Origin: an uncultured Roseburia sp.
GTDB lineage: Bacteria > Bacillota > Clostridia > Lachnospirales > Lachnospiraceae
Reading direction: 5' to 3'
NCBI GenBank assembly: GCA_946002055.1
Contig: CAMFYL010000002.1
Coordinates: 78,014 to 142,013, forward strand
Length of the DNA stretch: 64,000 bases
Notes under the pieces: generated by a model
Seen by the model: the letters and a program-made list of their open reading frames with translations, nothing else
The model's database searches: none
Told to the model about the DNA's origin: nothing
Made by a program: the position numbers and the translations under genes
In this document: positions 1 through 8,175 of the stretch, piece by piece
Layout: each line of letters opens with the position of its first letter
How positions within the stretch are numbered: position 1 is the stretch's first letter

Positions 1-229
1 GAAGAAAAAAGCAGGAGCGCTGGCAGGAGGCGTTGTGATGATTGTGCTGATGTGTTTGTTCATTGGTCTCGTTATTTGGGGCATGAGTACGGACCCCGAG
101 ATGCCACTTTTGGCGGGAATACTTTTCATTGGCATACCGGCAATCATTGTTATCGCAATTATTGTATCTATTAGAAACAGAGTAAAAGAAATTGACGGAG
201 GAGAAGAAGATGAAGCTGCTAAGTATTGA
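1..229 (+). CDS. Small membrane protein, 5' end outside window
   Basis: The reading frame is open from the first bases of the window and ends at 227-229, so the start lies upstream. The visible 75 residues begin with KKKAGALAGG and contain two hydrophobic stretches (about residues 10-25 and 32-54) separated by a short polar turn with STDPEMP. A charged tail ending in GGEEDEAAKY follows. This is the layout of a small two-helix membrane protein with both ends on the same side. The last 20 bases overlap the next gene, so the two are probably translationally coupled. I do not recognise a family. An internal GTG-ATG at 35-40 could serve as a start, but no clear ribosome binding site precedes it and the upstream residues are open, so truncation by the window edge is the better reading. 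Confidence 0.6.
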   Translation, partial: KKKAGALAGGVVMIVLMCLFIGLVIWGMSTDPEMPLLAGILFIGIPAIIVIAIIVSIRNRVKEIDGGEEDEAAKY

Positions 230-524
230 TTATATCCCTGACACCAAGATTGAAGCATTGGGTATGGTAAAGGGAACTATTGTACAGACAAAAAATATCG
301 GCCGCGATTTTATGGCCGGAATGAAAACTCTGGTGGGTGGTGAGATTGTAGGATACACCGAGATGTTAAATGAGGCTCGACAGATTGCCGTGAAGCGTAT
401 GGTGGATGAGGCCAAAGCCCTGGGGGCAGATGCGGTAATTGGAGTGAAATATGGATCCTCTCAGGTTATGCAGGGCGCCGCAGAGGTGATTGCCTACGGA
501 ACTGCAGTTAAAATTATGCAATAG
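210..524 (+). CDS. YbjQ/UPF0145 family protein
   Basis: This is a 104-residue protein starting MKLLSIDYIPDT. Conserved features of the UPF0145 (DUF74, YbjQ) heavy-metal-binding-like family are visible: a GMVKGTIV strand, NIGRDF, the segment around GGEIVGYTEM, ARQIAVKRM, and the glycine-rich ALGADAVIGVKY followed by EVIAYGTAV near the C-terminus. The family forms small pentameric beta-alpha barrels of unknown role. The start at 210 is chosen because GGAGGAG at 197-203 sits 6 bases upstream; the longer TTG start at 192 would place this Shine-Dalgarno inside the gene. The gene overlaps the preceding small membrane protein by 20 bases, which suggests one operon. The family assignment is strong; the function is unknown. 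Confidence 0.85.
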   Translation: MKLLSIDYIPDTKIEALGMVKGTIVQTKNIGRDFMAGMKTLVGGEIVGYTEMLNEARQIAVKRMVDEAKALGADAVIGVKYGSSQVMQGAAEVIAYGTAVKIMQ

Positions 525-573
525 GCCAATAGGGACATATCAGGGTGCCATTAGTATCCGTCCCTAATGGCTC
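525..573 (+). repeat. REP-like palindromic repeat, copy 1
   Basis: This intergenic unit carries an 8-bp inverted repeat GCCATTAG (547-554) / CTAATGGC (564-571) preceded by a diverged half unit (GGCCAATAGGGAC). The 26 bases 546-571 are identical to the reverse complement of part of copy 3 at 58305-58355, and copy 2 lies at 3875-3947. It ends directly before the ribosome binding site of dtd. The form is that of REP elements mobilised by Y1 (RAYT) transposases; no such transposase is in the window. Confidence 0.75.
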
Positions 574-587
574 AAGGAGGAAAGAAA

Positions 588-1037
588 GTGAAATTTGTAA
601 TACAGCGGGTGCAACACGCGTCATGCGTGGTGGATGATAAAGTAACAGGAGAAATTGAAAAAGGTTTTTTGGTACTGATTGGTGTGGCAGAGACAGACAC
701 CAGAGAAATTGCAGATAAGATGGTGAAAAAGCTTGTGGGTCTTCGGATTTTTGAAGATGAGGAAGGCAAGACCAATATGTCCCTGTCTCAGGTACAGGGG
801 GCGCTGCTGCTCATTTCTCAATTCACGTTGTATGCAGATTGTAAAAAGGGAAACAGACCTTCTTTTATCAAGGCAGGGAAGCCGGATATGGCCAGCGAAA
901 TGTATGAGTATATCATTGCAAAATGTAAGGAGAGTGTAGAGAAGGTAGAGCGAGGCATCTTTGGGGCGGATATGAAGATTTCCCTATTAAATGATGGACC
1001 ATTTACCATTGTCTTGGATTCAGACGAAATCTGTTGA
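588..1037 (+). CDS. dtd: D-aminoacyl-tRNA deacylase
   Basis: This 149-residue protein hydrolyses D-amino acids (and glycine) mischarged on tRNA, a cytoplasmic proofreading step. It has the family's N-terminal [13 protein letters not shown], the nucleotide/Ala-pocket motif SQFTLYAD (around residues 77-84) and the cross-subunit NxGPFT-like motif, here NDGPFT, near the C-terminus. The length is normal for DTD. I chose the GTG at 588 because AAGGAGG at 574-580 is 7 bases upstream and the first residues then match the family. The ATG at 567 would add seven residues encoded by the REP-like repeat and the Shine-Dalgarno itself. It stands between a palindromic repeat and a hairpin. Confidence 0.93.
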   Translation: MKFVIQRVQHASCVVDDKVTGEIEKGFLVLIGVAETDTREIADKMVKKLVGLRIFEDEEGKTNMSLSQVQGALLLISQFTLYADCKKGNRPSFIKAGKPDMASEMYEYIIAKCKESVEKVERGIFGADMKISLLNDGPFTIVLDSDEIC

Positions 1038-1072
1038 TGGAAGCATCTTATCGTGAATATATGCATTTGGTC

Positions 1073-1104
1073 GGCGTGATATTGCTATCACGCCGTTTCG
1101 CCTT
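1073..1104 (+). terminator. Hairpin after dtd, possible terminator
   Basis: A perfect 8-bp stem GGCGTGAT (1073-1080) / ATCACGCC (1087-1094) with a 6-base loop follows dtd by about 35 bases. The downstream tract is only partly T-rich (GTTTCGCCTTTATG), so termination may be weak. Confidence 0.45.
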
Positions 1105-1143
1105 TATGATACTCCCATAAGGATTTCAAAGGAGGATGTGATC

Positions 1144-1314
1144 ATGAAAAATATTTTTGATTACGCGTTATTAGGGGTGACCATTGCTATGGGTGTGGCT
1201 GTAGTGGTCATTTCAAATCTAGGAGAATTGCAGGTGGAAACAGCTGTTACTATGCTTGGCATTGGCTTGGCTTGCGTTGGTGTATATCTACTGTCAAAAA
1301 AGGATGAAATGTAG
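1144..1314 (+). CDS. Small two-helix membrane protein
   Basis: This 56-residue ORF starts MKNIFDYALLG and ends LLSKKDEM. Two hydrophobic segments are predicted by eye, about residues 7-24 and 34-51, joined by a short loop containing NLGELQVE. AAAGGAGG at 1128-1135 sits 8 bases before the ATG, a strong ribosome binding site for an otherwise unremarkable short frame, and this is the main reason for calling it. It lies 17 bases before the CmpB-like membrane protein and probably shares its transcript. No family is recognised. Confidence 0.6.
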   Translation: MKNIFDYALLGVTIAMGVAVVVISNLGELQVETAVTMLGIGLACVGVYLLSKKDEM

Positions 1315-1331
1315 CGGGAAAAGGAGAATTT

Positions 1332-1895
1332 ATGGAAGTTACAAAAGAGTTACCGGAAATGAAAATCTTGGCAAAGCAGGCGAAGGTGAGCATTTATCTT
1401 ATGGTGTTTGTTTTTGGAGGGATTTTCGGTTTTATATATGAAGAATTGTTTTACCGTATTGACCTGGGGATGTTTGTGAAGCGTGGTACCACCTTTGGAC
1501 CTTGGATTCCCATCTATGGTTTTGGCGCCATGCTTATTATCTTTGCAACCAACCGCTTCCGAAAGCAGCCATGGGTGGTGTTTGCCCTTTCTGTGGTGGT
1601 ATCCGGCTTGTTGGAATTTGCCACAGGATATGTGTTGTATCACACCATGAGACTGCGTCTGTGGGATTACAATGTGGAGATTTGGAACTGGATGAATATC
1701 GGAGGCTATGTATGTCTGCGCTCCGTTATGTTTTTTGGTGTGTCCGCATTGTTTTTGCAGTATGTGATTTATCCAATGCTGGTAAAAGCTACCCAGCGCT
1801 ATCAGCTTGATCGTGTGATGCTTTTTTCAGGTGTTATGTCAGCAATGTTTTTCTATGACATTTTGATTAGCATGTTTTATGGATCAAAATGGTAA
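1332..1895 (+). CDS. Putative ABC-transporter type IV (CmpB-like) membrane protein
   Basis: This 187-residue integral membrane protein has four to five hydrophobic segments. It carries the signature of the PF06541/CmpB-like family: FGFIYEELFYRI, then RGTTFGPWIPIYGFGAMLI, then a segment around LEFATGYVLYH and LRLWDYN. Members are common in Lachnospiraceae and are annotated as putative ABC-transporter permeases, but no ATPase partner or transport substrate is established and none is encoded next to it. The N-terminal 18 residues are polar. The stop is 9 bases before the flavodoxin start, consistent with co-transcription. Family membership is well supported; the transporter role is only an annotation convention. 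Confidence 0.8.
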   Translation: MEVTKELPEMKILAKQAKVSIYLMVFVFGGIFGFIYEELFYRIDLGMFVKRGTTFGPWIPIYGFGAMLIIFATNRFRKQPWVVFALSVVVSGLLEFATGYVLYHTMRLRLWDYNVEIWNWMNIGGYVCLRSVMFFGVSALFLQYVIYPMLVKATQRYQLDRVMLFSGVMSAMFFYDILISMFYGSKW

Positions 1896-1904
1896 GGGGG
1901 AAAT

Positions 1905-2396
1905 ATGAAAAAAATTGTCGTATATGAAAGTGGAACAGGCTTTACCGAAAGGTACGCAAAGTGGATTGCAGAGGAACTTGCCTGTGATGCAAAGGAGCGA
2001 AAGCAGGTAACAGCCAAGGAATTGAGCGATTATGATCAAGTCATTTACGGAGGCTGGGTTATGGCCGGTATGATTTCCGGCTATAAGAAAATAAAGGCCA
2101 TGAACCTCAAGGATGTGGTGGTCTTTGCCGTGGGAATGACCATTCCCAGTGATGAGGTTGTGGCAAAGCTTACGGAACAAAACCAGATTCCTGCAGGTAA
2201 GGTTTTCTATTTTGAAGGAGGATTTGCTCCGGATAAGTTGGGCTTCTTCAAAAAGAAGATTATTGGCATGATTAAGAAGTCCATTGAGGATAAGCCGGAA
2301 AAGACAGAGGAAGATTTGTATATGCTAGAGACCTGCGGTGGAAAGGACCGCACGAAACGTGAAGCTATCGCAGATTTGATTGCAGCGTGTAAATAG
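1905..2396 (+). CDS. Flavodoxin domain protein
   Basis: This 163-residue protein begins MKKIVVYESGTGFTERYAKWIA, the FMN-phosphate-binding loop of the flavodoxin fold (normally T/S-x-T-G-x-T). A second conserved stretch, YDQVIYGGWVMAGMISGYKKIK, corresponds to the loop after strand 3 that packs on the isoalloxazine ring. It resembles the flavodoxin_5/HemG-like group rather than long-chain electron-transfer flavodoxins. It likely carries FMN and acts as a small cytoplasmic electron carrier or quinone/porphyrinogen-type reductase; the partner cannot be told from the context. GGGGGAAAT precedes the ATG. A strong terminator follows, so it ends the first transcription unit of the window. Confidence 0.8.
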   Translation: MKKIVVYESGTGFTERYAKWIAEELACDAKERKQVTAKELSDYDQVIYGGWVMAGMISGYKKIKAMNLKDVVVFAVGMTIPSDEVVAKLTEQNQIPAGKVFYFEGGFAPDKLGFFKKKIIGMIKKSIEDKPEKTEEDLYMLETCGGKDRTKREAIADLIAACK

Positions 2397-2401
2397 TAAA
2401 G

Positions 2402-2440
2402 AGAACCGCCATTGGCCCGTTGCCCTTGGTGGTTCTTTTT
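2402..2440 (+). terminator. Rho-independent terminator after flavodoxin gene
   Basis: The stem AGAACCGCCA (2402-2411) / TGGTGGTTCT (2427-2436) encloses a 15-base loop and runs into a T tract. It separates the first gene cluster from pyrBI. Confidence 0.85.
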
Positions 2441-2453
2441 GTGTGAAAACACC

Positions 2454-2482
2454 TTGCGAAAAAGGGCCCTTTATACTATGAT
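2454..2482 (+). promoter_or_regulatory. Promoter of pyrBI
   Basis: A -35 TTGCGA (2454-2459) and -10 TATGAT (2477-2482) are 17 bases apart. They lie 43 bases upstream of the pyrB start and directly after a terminator. No attenuator hairpin was seen between promoter and gene. Confidence 0.7.
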
Positions 2483-2524
2483 ATTCTAGATAAAAAGTGT
2501 ACAAAAATAATACGGAGGTTTGAT

Positions 2525-3445
2525 ATGCGACATCTTATGAGCCCTCTGGATTTTTCCACAGAGGAATTAGAAACGTTGATGGATTTGGCCGACGATATGA
2601 AGGACCATCCTGAGAAATATAGCGAGAGCTGCCATGGAAAGAAACTTGCCACTTGCTTTTACGAACCAAGCACTCGTACAAGACTGAGCTTTGAGGCGGC
2701 TATGATGAATCTGGGAGGAAATGTATTGGGATTTTCCAGTGCAGACAGCAGCTCTGCTGCCAAGGGCGAAAGCGTATCCGATACCATTCGCGTTATTTCC
2801 TCTTATGCAGATATTTGCGCTATGCGCCATCCAAAGGAAGGTGCTCCTCTTGTGGCATCTACCCATTCTACCATTCCGGTGATTAATGCAGGTGACGGTG
2901 GACACCAACATCCAACCCAAACCCTTACTGATTTATATACCATTCGTTCTTTGCAGGGCTCCATTGGCAATTTGACCATTGGTCTCTGCGGAGATTTGAA
3001 ATTCGGACGTACCGTTCATTCTTTAATCAACGCACTGGTGCGTTACGAGAATATTAAATTTGTATTAATCTCACCGGAAGAGCTTCGTGTTCCGGAGTAC
3101 ATTCGTGAGGATGTTTTGGACAAGAACAACATTCCATATGTGGAAGTGGAGCGCTTGGAAGAGGCTATGCCCAAGCTGGATATTCTCTACATGACACGTG
3201 TACAGAGAGAACGTTTCTTTAACGAAGAGGATTACCTGCGCATGAAGGACTTCTACATTTTAAATAGTGAGAAGATGGAACTGGCAAAGGAGAATATGAT
3301 GGTTCTTCATCCGCTTCCCCGTGTAAATGAGATTTCCGTTGAAGTAGATAATGATCCAAGAGCCGCATACTTTAAGCAGGCCCAGTATGGTGTCTACATT
3401 CGTATGGCCCTTATCTATACTTTGTTGGAGGTGGGAACATGTTAA
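2525..3445 (+). CDS. pyrB: Aspartate carbamoyltransferase catalytic subunit
   Basis: This 306-residue protein catalyses carbamoyl phosphate + aspartate to N-carbamoylaspartate, the committed step of pyrimidine synthesis. The carbamoyl-phosphate site STRTR is at residues 49-53, with K81 in AAKGES as the adjacent-subunit lysine. [11 protein letters not shown] starts at 128 and the C-terminal HPLPRVNEI motif is present. The length is normal. It overlaps pyrI by 7 bases, so catalytic and regulatory chains are coupled and should form the c6r6 type holoenzyme. TACGGAGG precedes the ATG. A clear promoter lies upstream, and the pair forms its own two-gene operon away from other pyr genes in this window. 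Confidence 0.97.
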   Translation: MRHLMSPLDFSTEELETLMDLADDMKDHPEKYSESCHGKKLATCFYEPSTRTRLSFEAAMMNLGGNVLGFSSADSSSAAKGESVSDTIRVISSYADICAMRHPKEGAPLVASTHSTIPVINAGDGGHQHPTQTLTDLYTIRSLQGSIGNLTIGLCGDLKFGRTVHSLINALVRYENIKFVLISPEELRVPEYIREDVLDKNNIPYVEVERLEEAMPKLDILYMTRVQRERFFNEEDYLRMKDFYILNSEKMELAKENMMVLHPLPRVNEISVEVDNDPRAAYFKQAQYGVYIRMALIYTLLEVGTC

Positions 3446-3867
3446 ATATCAGTGGTATTCAAGAAGGATTTGTTTTAGATCATATCAAAGCCGGCATGAG
3501 CATGAAGATTTTCCACGATTTGCATCTGGATGAAGCTGACTGTACTGTGGCTATGATTATGAACGTTAAGAGTAATAAAATGGGCCGCAAGGACATTTTA
3601 AAGGTGGAATGCTCCATTGATGAAATGGATCTTGATATTTTGGGATACATTGATCACAACATTACGGTAAATGTGATTCAGGGCAATAAGATTGTTGAGA
3701 AGCGCGCCTTGAAACTGCCTAGGGAGATTCACAACGTTATCAAATGTAAGAACCCACGCTGCATCACCTCCATTGAACAGGAGCTGGAGCAGGTGTTTGT
3801 TCTTACTGACGAAGAAAACGAAGTATATCGCTGCAAATACTGTGAAGAGAAATATTCAGGAAAATAG
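3439..3867 (+). CDS. pyrI: Aspartate carbamoyltransferase regulatory subunit
   Basis: This 142-residue allosteric chain of ATCase binds nucleotide effectors and contacts PyrB through its zinc domain. The N-terminal allosteric domain is visible as the [14 protein letters not shown] segment followed by a long mixed alpha/beta region. The C-terminal zinc site is complete: C103 and C108 in CKNPRC, C132 and C135 in CKYC. The start overlaps the pyrB stop by 7 bases and uses GGAGG inside the end of pyrB. A REP-like repeat begins immediately after the stop. Confidence 0.96.
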   Translation: MLNISGIQEGFVLDHIKAGMSMKIFHDLHLDEADCTVAMIMNVKSNKMGRKDILKVECSIDEMDLDILGYIDHNITVNVIQGNKIVEKRALKLPREIHNVIKCKNPRCITSIEQELEQVFVLTDEENEVYRCKYCEEKYSGK

Positions 3868-3874
3868 TAAAAGT

Positions 3875-3947
3875 GAGCCATTGGGGACAGATATGGATGC
3901 CATAGGGGACAGACCTGGGTGCCATTAGGGACTGTCCCTAATGGCTC
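3875..3947 (+). repeat. REP-like palindromic repeat, copy 2 (tandem)
   Basis: This copy consists of two roughly 22-base direct units starting GCCATTGGGGAC and GCCATAGGGGAC. A perfect palindrome of 12-bp arms follows, GCCATTAGGGAC / GTCCCTAATGGC (3921-3945), separated by one base. It fills most of the pyrI-murE gap. Related copies are at 525-573 (same orientation) and 58305-58355 (inverted). The perfect hairpin could also act on the pyrBI transcript end, but no T tract follows. Confidence 0.8.
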
Positions 3948-3969
3948 AAAGATATGTGAGGGATAATAT

Positions 3970-5439
3970 ATGAAGCATGGAATGGAATTATTTGCAAAAT
4001 TAGAATATGAAATTGTGCAGGGAACGCTGGATCAAGAGATTAGCAACCTGGTGTATGACTCCAGAAAGGTGACGGAGGGTAGCGTCTTTGTTTGCATCAA
4101 GGGGGCTGTATCGGACGGCCATTCTTATGCGGCTGAGGTTGCCTCCAAGGGAGCTGCAATTATCGTGGTTCAGGATGACGTAAATGTACCATCAACAGTT
4201 ACTGTAGTAAAAGTGGCTGACACTCGCATTGCCTTGGCAGAACTTTCCGCAGCATTCTTTGATTACCCTGCCGACACCTTGAAGGTCATTGGTATCACAG
4301 GAACTAAGGGCAAGACCACAACCACCTATATGGTAAAGTCCATTTTGGAGAATGCCGGATATAAGGTTGGCTTGATTGGCACCATTGAAGCCATTATTGG
4401 TGATGAAGTGATTCCCGCTGCAAATACCACACCGGAGTCGTACGTTGTTCAGGAGTACTTCCGCAGGATGTTAGATGCAGGATGCGACTTTGCAGTGATG
4501 GAGGTTTCCTCCCAAGGACTTATGATGCACCGTGTGGATGGCTTTACCTTTGAAATTGGTATCTTTACAAACATTGAACCGGATCATATCGGACCAAACG
4601 AGCATGCTTCCTTTGAGGAATATATGGCTTGCAAGGCTCTTCTGTTTCAAAAGTGTAAGCTTGGCATTGTGAATGGAGATGATGCCCATGTGGAAGATAT
4701 CCTAAAAAATCACACTTGTCAGGTAGAGCGCTATGGATTTTCAGAACACGCGGATATTCGCGCCACAAACGTAGAACTTGTGAATCGTCCGGGTTATTTA
4801 GGGGTTTCTTATGATGTGGATGGCTTGGTACGAGGACCCATTGAGATTGATGTGCCGGGTAGATTTAGCGTGTACAATTCCCTAACTGCCATTGCCATTT
4901 GCCACCATTATCAGGTGACCATGGAAGATATGCAAAAAGCATTAAAGGTGGCCAAGGTTAAGGGGCGCATCGAGATGATTCCGGTGTCACCGGAGTTTAC
5001 CCTGATGATTGATTATGCCCACAACGCCATGAGTCTTAAGAGTTTGCTTACCACTTTAAAAGAGTACAACCCAACACGTCTTGTGTGTCTCTTCGGATGT
5101 GGAGGTAACCGCTCAAAGCTTCGCCGCTTTGAAATGGGAGAGGTATCCGGTAACTTAGCAGACCTTACGATCATCACCTCGGATAATCCAAGATTTGAGG
5201 AGCCCCAGGCTATCATTGACGATATCAAGGTTGGCATTGGCAAGACAAAGGGAGCATATGTGGAGATTATTGACCGCAAGGAGGCAATCAAGTATGCCAT
5301 TTCCCACGGACAAAAAGGGGATGTGATTGTCTTGGCAGGAAAAGGTCACGAAGATTACCAGGAGATTGAGGGAAAGAAATATCCTATGGATGAACGCGTA
5401 TTAATCGCGGAAGTGCTGGAGGAGCTTTCTCAGGAGTAA
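3970..5439 (+). CDS. murE: UDP-MurNAc-tripeptide synthetase (meso-DAP adding)
   Basis: This 489-residue Mur ligase adds the third stem-peptide residue to UDP-MurNAc-L-Ala-D-Glu using ATP. The P-loop GTKGKTTT is at 111-118; the substrate-binding NTTPESY and the central-domain NIEPDHIG motif follow. The DNPR motif is at D405-R408, the known signature for meso-diaminopimelate rather than lysine as the added amino acid, so the peptidoglycan is probably of the mDAP type. GAGGG at 3958-3962 supports ATG 3970; the in-frame ATG at 3982 has no ribosome binding site. It is followed 3 bases later by priA and heads the long operon. Confidence 0.95.
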   Translation: MKHGMELFAKLEYEIVQGTLDQEISNLVYDSRKVTEGSVFVCIKGAVSDGHSYAAEVASKGAAIIVVQDDVNVPSTVTVVKVADTRIALAELSAAFFDYPADTLKVIGITGTKGKTTTTYMVKSILENAGYKVGLIGTIEAIIGDEVIPAANTTPESYVVQEYFRRMLDAGCDFAVMEVSSQGLMMHRVDGFTFEIGIFTNIEPDHIGPNEHASFEEYMACKALLFQKCKLGIVNGDDAHVEDILKNHTCQVERYGFSEHADIRATNVELVNRPGYLGVSYDVDGLVRGPIEIDVPGRFSVYNSLTAIAICHHYQVTMEDMQKALKVAKVKGRIEMIPVSPEFTLMIDYAHNAMSLKSLLTTLKEYNPTRLVCLFGCGGNRSKLRRFEMGEVSGNLADLTIITSDNPRFEEPQAIIDDIKVGIGKTKGAYVEIIDRKEAIKYAISHGQKGDVIVLAGKGHEDYQEIEGKKYPMDERVLIAEVLEELSQE

Positions 5440-5442
5440 TAC

Positions 5443-7674
5443 ATGATATACGCAGATGTGATTATCGACATTTCATTGGAAAAATTAGATAAGACATTTC
5501 AGTATCTGATTCCCAAGGAGCTGGAAGATGTGATTGGTCTGGGAACACAGGTGGTGATTCCTTTTGGAAATGGAAGCCGTCGTATCAAAGGATATGTGGT
5601 GGACATTTCAGAGGAACCCAAAATCGACCCGGCCTGTATCAAACCACTTTGCGGTGTGGCAAAGGACAGTCTTGCCATTGAGTCTCAGCTTATTTCTCTG
5701 GCAGGATGGATGAAACGCAACTATGGCTCCACCATGAATCAGGCTCTTAAGACGGTAATTCCTATCAAAAAGAAGGAAAGCGTCAAGGAGAAAAAGGTTG
5801 TCAGTCTCGTCCTCAGTGAAGAACAGGCAAAAGTGGAGTTTACCAATCTGGTGGCAAGAAAAGGTCACAGCGTTGCCAAGGAGAGATTGTTAGCTGCTTT
5901 GATGGAAAACCGCAAAATTCCATGGGAGGATATCACGGGAAGACTTCACGTTTCCACGGCAATCATTCGTGAGTTTGAGAAGAACAACTGGGTGAGTATT
6001 TCTGCCTATAGGGATTATCGCAATCCCATCAATATTGACCAGGGTGAGAAGAAGGATATCACCTTAAATGAGGAGCAGCAGCAGGTGGTAAATCAGGTGT
6101 TTGCCCACTGGCAACAGGATTTGCAAAAGACGTATCTTCTCTACGGTGTCACCGGCAGCGGTAAGACCCAGGTATATATGGAGCTGATTGCAGGTTGCAT
6201 TGAGAGAGGGCGTTCTGCCATTGTGTTGATTCCGGAGATCGCTCTTACCTATCAGACAGTGATGCGCTTTTACGGACGTTTTGGCAATAAGGTGTCCATC
6301 ATAAATTCCAGAATGACGCCGGGGGAACGTTTCGATCAGTTTGAGCGAGCAAAGAATGGTGACATTCAGATTATGGTGGGACCGCGAAGTGCGCTGTTCA
6401 CACCGTTTTCTAATCTGGGCATTATTATCATTGACGAGGAGCATGAGACATCTTATAAGAGTGAGACAGTGCCCAAGTATCATGCCAGGGAAACCGCCAT
6501 CGCAAGAGCAGCTATGAATCACGCCACCGTGGTGCTTGGGTCAGCCACGCCATCTGTTGAGAGTTTTGCCAGAGCAAAAAGTGGTGAGTATGAGCTCCTT
6601 ACCCTAACCAAGCGTGTGGAGGAAAAGCCACTGCCGGCGTGTGAAATTGTTGACTTGCGTCAGGAGCTTCGAAAGGGCAATCGCTCGATTTTAAGTGAAC
6701 GACTGGTGGAGCTTATGGAGGATCGACTGGCAAAAGGGGAGCAGACCATGCTCTTTATCAATCGCCGGGGACTTATGGGCTTCATTTCTTGCAGGGCCTG
6801 TGGCCATGTGATAAAATGTCCACACTGTGATGTATCCTTGAGTCTTCACAGGGGAAGCAAGATGCAATGTCACTACTGTGGTTATGAGACGGAGCAGCCC
6901 AAGGTCTGTCCTGAATGTGGTTCCAAATATATCGGAGGCTTTAAGGCGGGAACTCAGAAATTTGAGGAAGTGGTCAAGGCACGATTTCCTCAGGCTAGAG
7001 TGCTTCGTATGGATATGGATACCACAAAGGGGAAAAATGGACATCAGCAGATTTTGGAAGCCTTTTCCAATGAAGAGGCTGACATCTTAATTGGAACCCA
7101 AATGATTGTGAAGGGACACGATTTTCCGAAGGTTACCCTTGTGGGCGTGCTGGCGGCAGATATGTCCTTAAATTCCAGTGATTTTCACAGTGCTGAGCGA
7201 ACCTTTCAGCTGTTAACCCAGGCAGCAGGCCGGGCAGGTCGAGGAAGCGAACCAGGTCAGGTAGTGATTCAGACTTATCAGCCGGAACATTACAGCATTG
7301 TGGCGGCCAGCCAGCAGGATTACGAAAAGTTTTTCAATCAAGAGATTCTGTATCGCAAGATCATGGGATATCCACCGGCAGCCCATATGCTGGTGATTCA
7401 GGTAAATGGCGCTGATGAGAACCGGGCCCAGATGCAGGCAGAGCGCATAGCAGAAGTGATACAAAGGGCAGACTCGTCTGTGATTTGTATGGGCCCATCG
7501 GATGCAACCATTGCCCGCATCAATGACGTATACAAAAAGATACTTTACCTAAAAGATAAAGATTATCAGCGCCTTGTGAAAATGAAAGACGCTGTGGAGG
7601 CATATATATTAGAAGAAAAGGAATTAAAAGACATATCCGTGTGGTTCGATTTTGATCCTATGAGCGGATTTTAG
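5443..7674 (+). CDS. priA: Primosomal replication restart helicase PriA
   Basis: This 743-residue DNA helicase restarts stalled forks by loading the primosome. The N-terminal 3'-DNA-binding domain begins MIYADVIIDISLEKLDKTFQY. Helicase motif I GVTGSGKT is at 235-242 and motif II DEEH at 331-334. A zinc-binding insertion of four CxxC pairs lies in roughly residues 445-490 (CRACGHVIKCPHCD and CHYCGYETEQPKVCPEC). Motifs V-VI appear as GTQMIVKGHDFPKV and the QAAGRAGRG arginine finger. The length is typical. It starts 3 bases after murE; translational coupling is likely. Confidence 0.96.
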   Translation: MIYADVIIDISLEKLDKTFQYLIPKELEDVIGLGTQVVIPFGNGSRRIKGYVVDISEEPKIDPACIKPLCGVAKDSLAIESQLISLAGWMKRNYGSTMNQALKTVIPIKKKESVKEKKVVSLVLSEEQAKVEFTNLVARKGHSVAKERLLAALMENRKIPWEDITGRLHVSTAIIREFEKNNWVSISAYRDYRNPINIDQGEKKDITLNEEQQQVVNQVFAHWQQDLQKTYLLYGVTGSGKTQVYMELIAGCIERGRSAIVLIPEIALTYQTVMRFYGRFGNKVSIINSRMTPGERFDQFERAKNGDIQIMVGPRSALFTPFSNLGIIIIDEEHETSYKSETVPKYHARETAIARAAMNHATVVLGSATPSVESFARAKSGEYELLTLTKRVEEKPLPACEIVDLRQELRKGNRSILSERLVELMEDRLAKGEQTMLFINRRGLMGFISCRACGHVIKCPHCDVSLSLHRGSKMQCHYCGYETEQPKVCPECGSKYIGGFKAGTQKFEEVVKARFPQARVLRMDMDTTKGKNGHQQILEAFSNEEADILIGTQMIVKGHDFPKVTLVGVLAADMSLNSSDFHSAERTFQLLTQAAGRAGRGSEPGQVVIQTYQPEHYSIVAASQQDYEKFFNQEILYRKIMGYPPAAHMLVIQVNGADENRAQMQAERIAEVIQRADSSVICMGPSDATIARINDVYKKILYLKDKDYQRLVKMKDAVEAYILEEKELKDISVWFDFDPMSGF

Positions 7675-7689
7675 TTAAGGGAGGATGTT

Positions 7690-8175
7690 ATGGCTTTAAG
7701 ACAAATTAGAATTCAGGGAGACGAGGTTTTAGAAAAGGTATGTCGACCAGTGGAGAAAATATCTCCTCGAATCGCCACCTTGATTGAGGATATGATTGAG
7801 ACTATGTATGAAAATGACGGTGTTGGGCTGGCTGCACCTCAGGTGGGTGTACTTCGCCGCATCGCTGTTATTGACGTGGGAGAAGGACCAATTATTTTGA
7901 TAAACCCAGAGGTTCTTGAAACATCAGGCTCTCAGACCGGCGAAGAGGGATGCCTTTCTCTTCCGGGAAAAGCAGGACAGGTAACTCGCCCGAACTATGC
8001 TAAGGTTCGGGCCTTTGACGAAAACATGCAGGAATACGAAATCGAAGGGGAAGAACTTTTAGCGAGAGCCTTGTTACACGAGATTGACCATTTGGACGGT
8101 CATATGTATACAGAATTAGTAGAAGGTCCTATTCACGATGTGACCTATGAGGTGGAGGAAGAAGAGTGCGAGTAG
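7690..8175 (+). CDS. def: Peptide deformylase
   Basis: This 161-residue metalloenzyme removes the formyl group from nascent N-terminal methionine. All three signature motifs are present: GVGLAAPQ (44-51), EEGCLS with metal ligand C98, and HEIDH with metal ligands H130 and H134 and the catalytic E131. GGGAGG precedes the ATG by 6 bases. The 3' end overlaps fmt by 10 bases, pairing deformylase with the enzyme that installs the formyl group, the usual arrangement. Confidence 0.97.
   Translation: MALRQIRIQGDEVLEKVCRPVEKISPRIATLIEDMIETMYENDGVGLAAPQVGVLRRIAVIDVGEGPIILINPEVLETSGSQTGEEGCLSLPGKAGQVTRPNYAKVRAFDENMQEYEIEGEELLARALLHEIDHLDGHMYTELVEGPIHDVTYEVEEEECE

Noticed and set aside
3875-3947. CRISPR-like array before murE
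   Set aside because: The repeated units are about 22 bases with no unique spacers and end in a palindrome; there are no cas genes.
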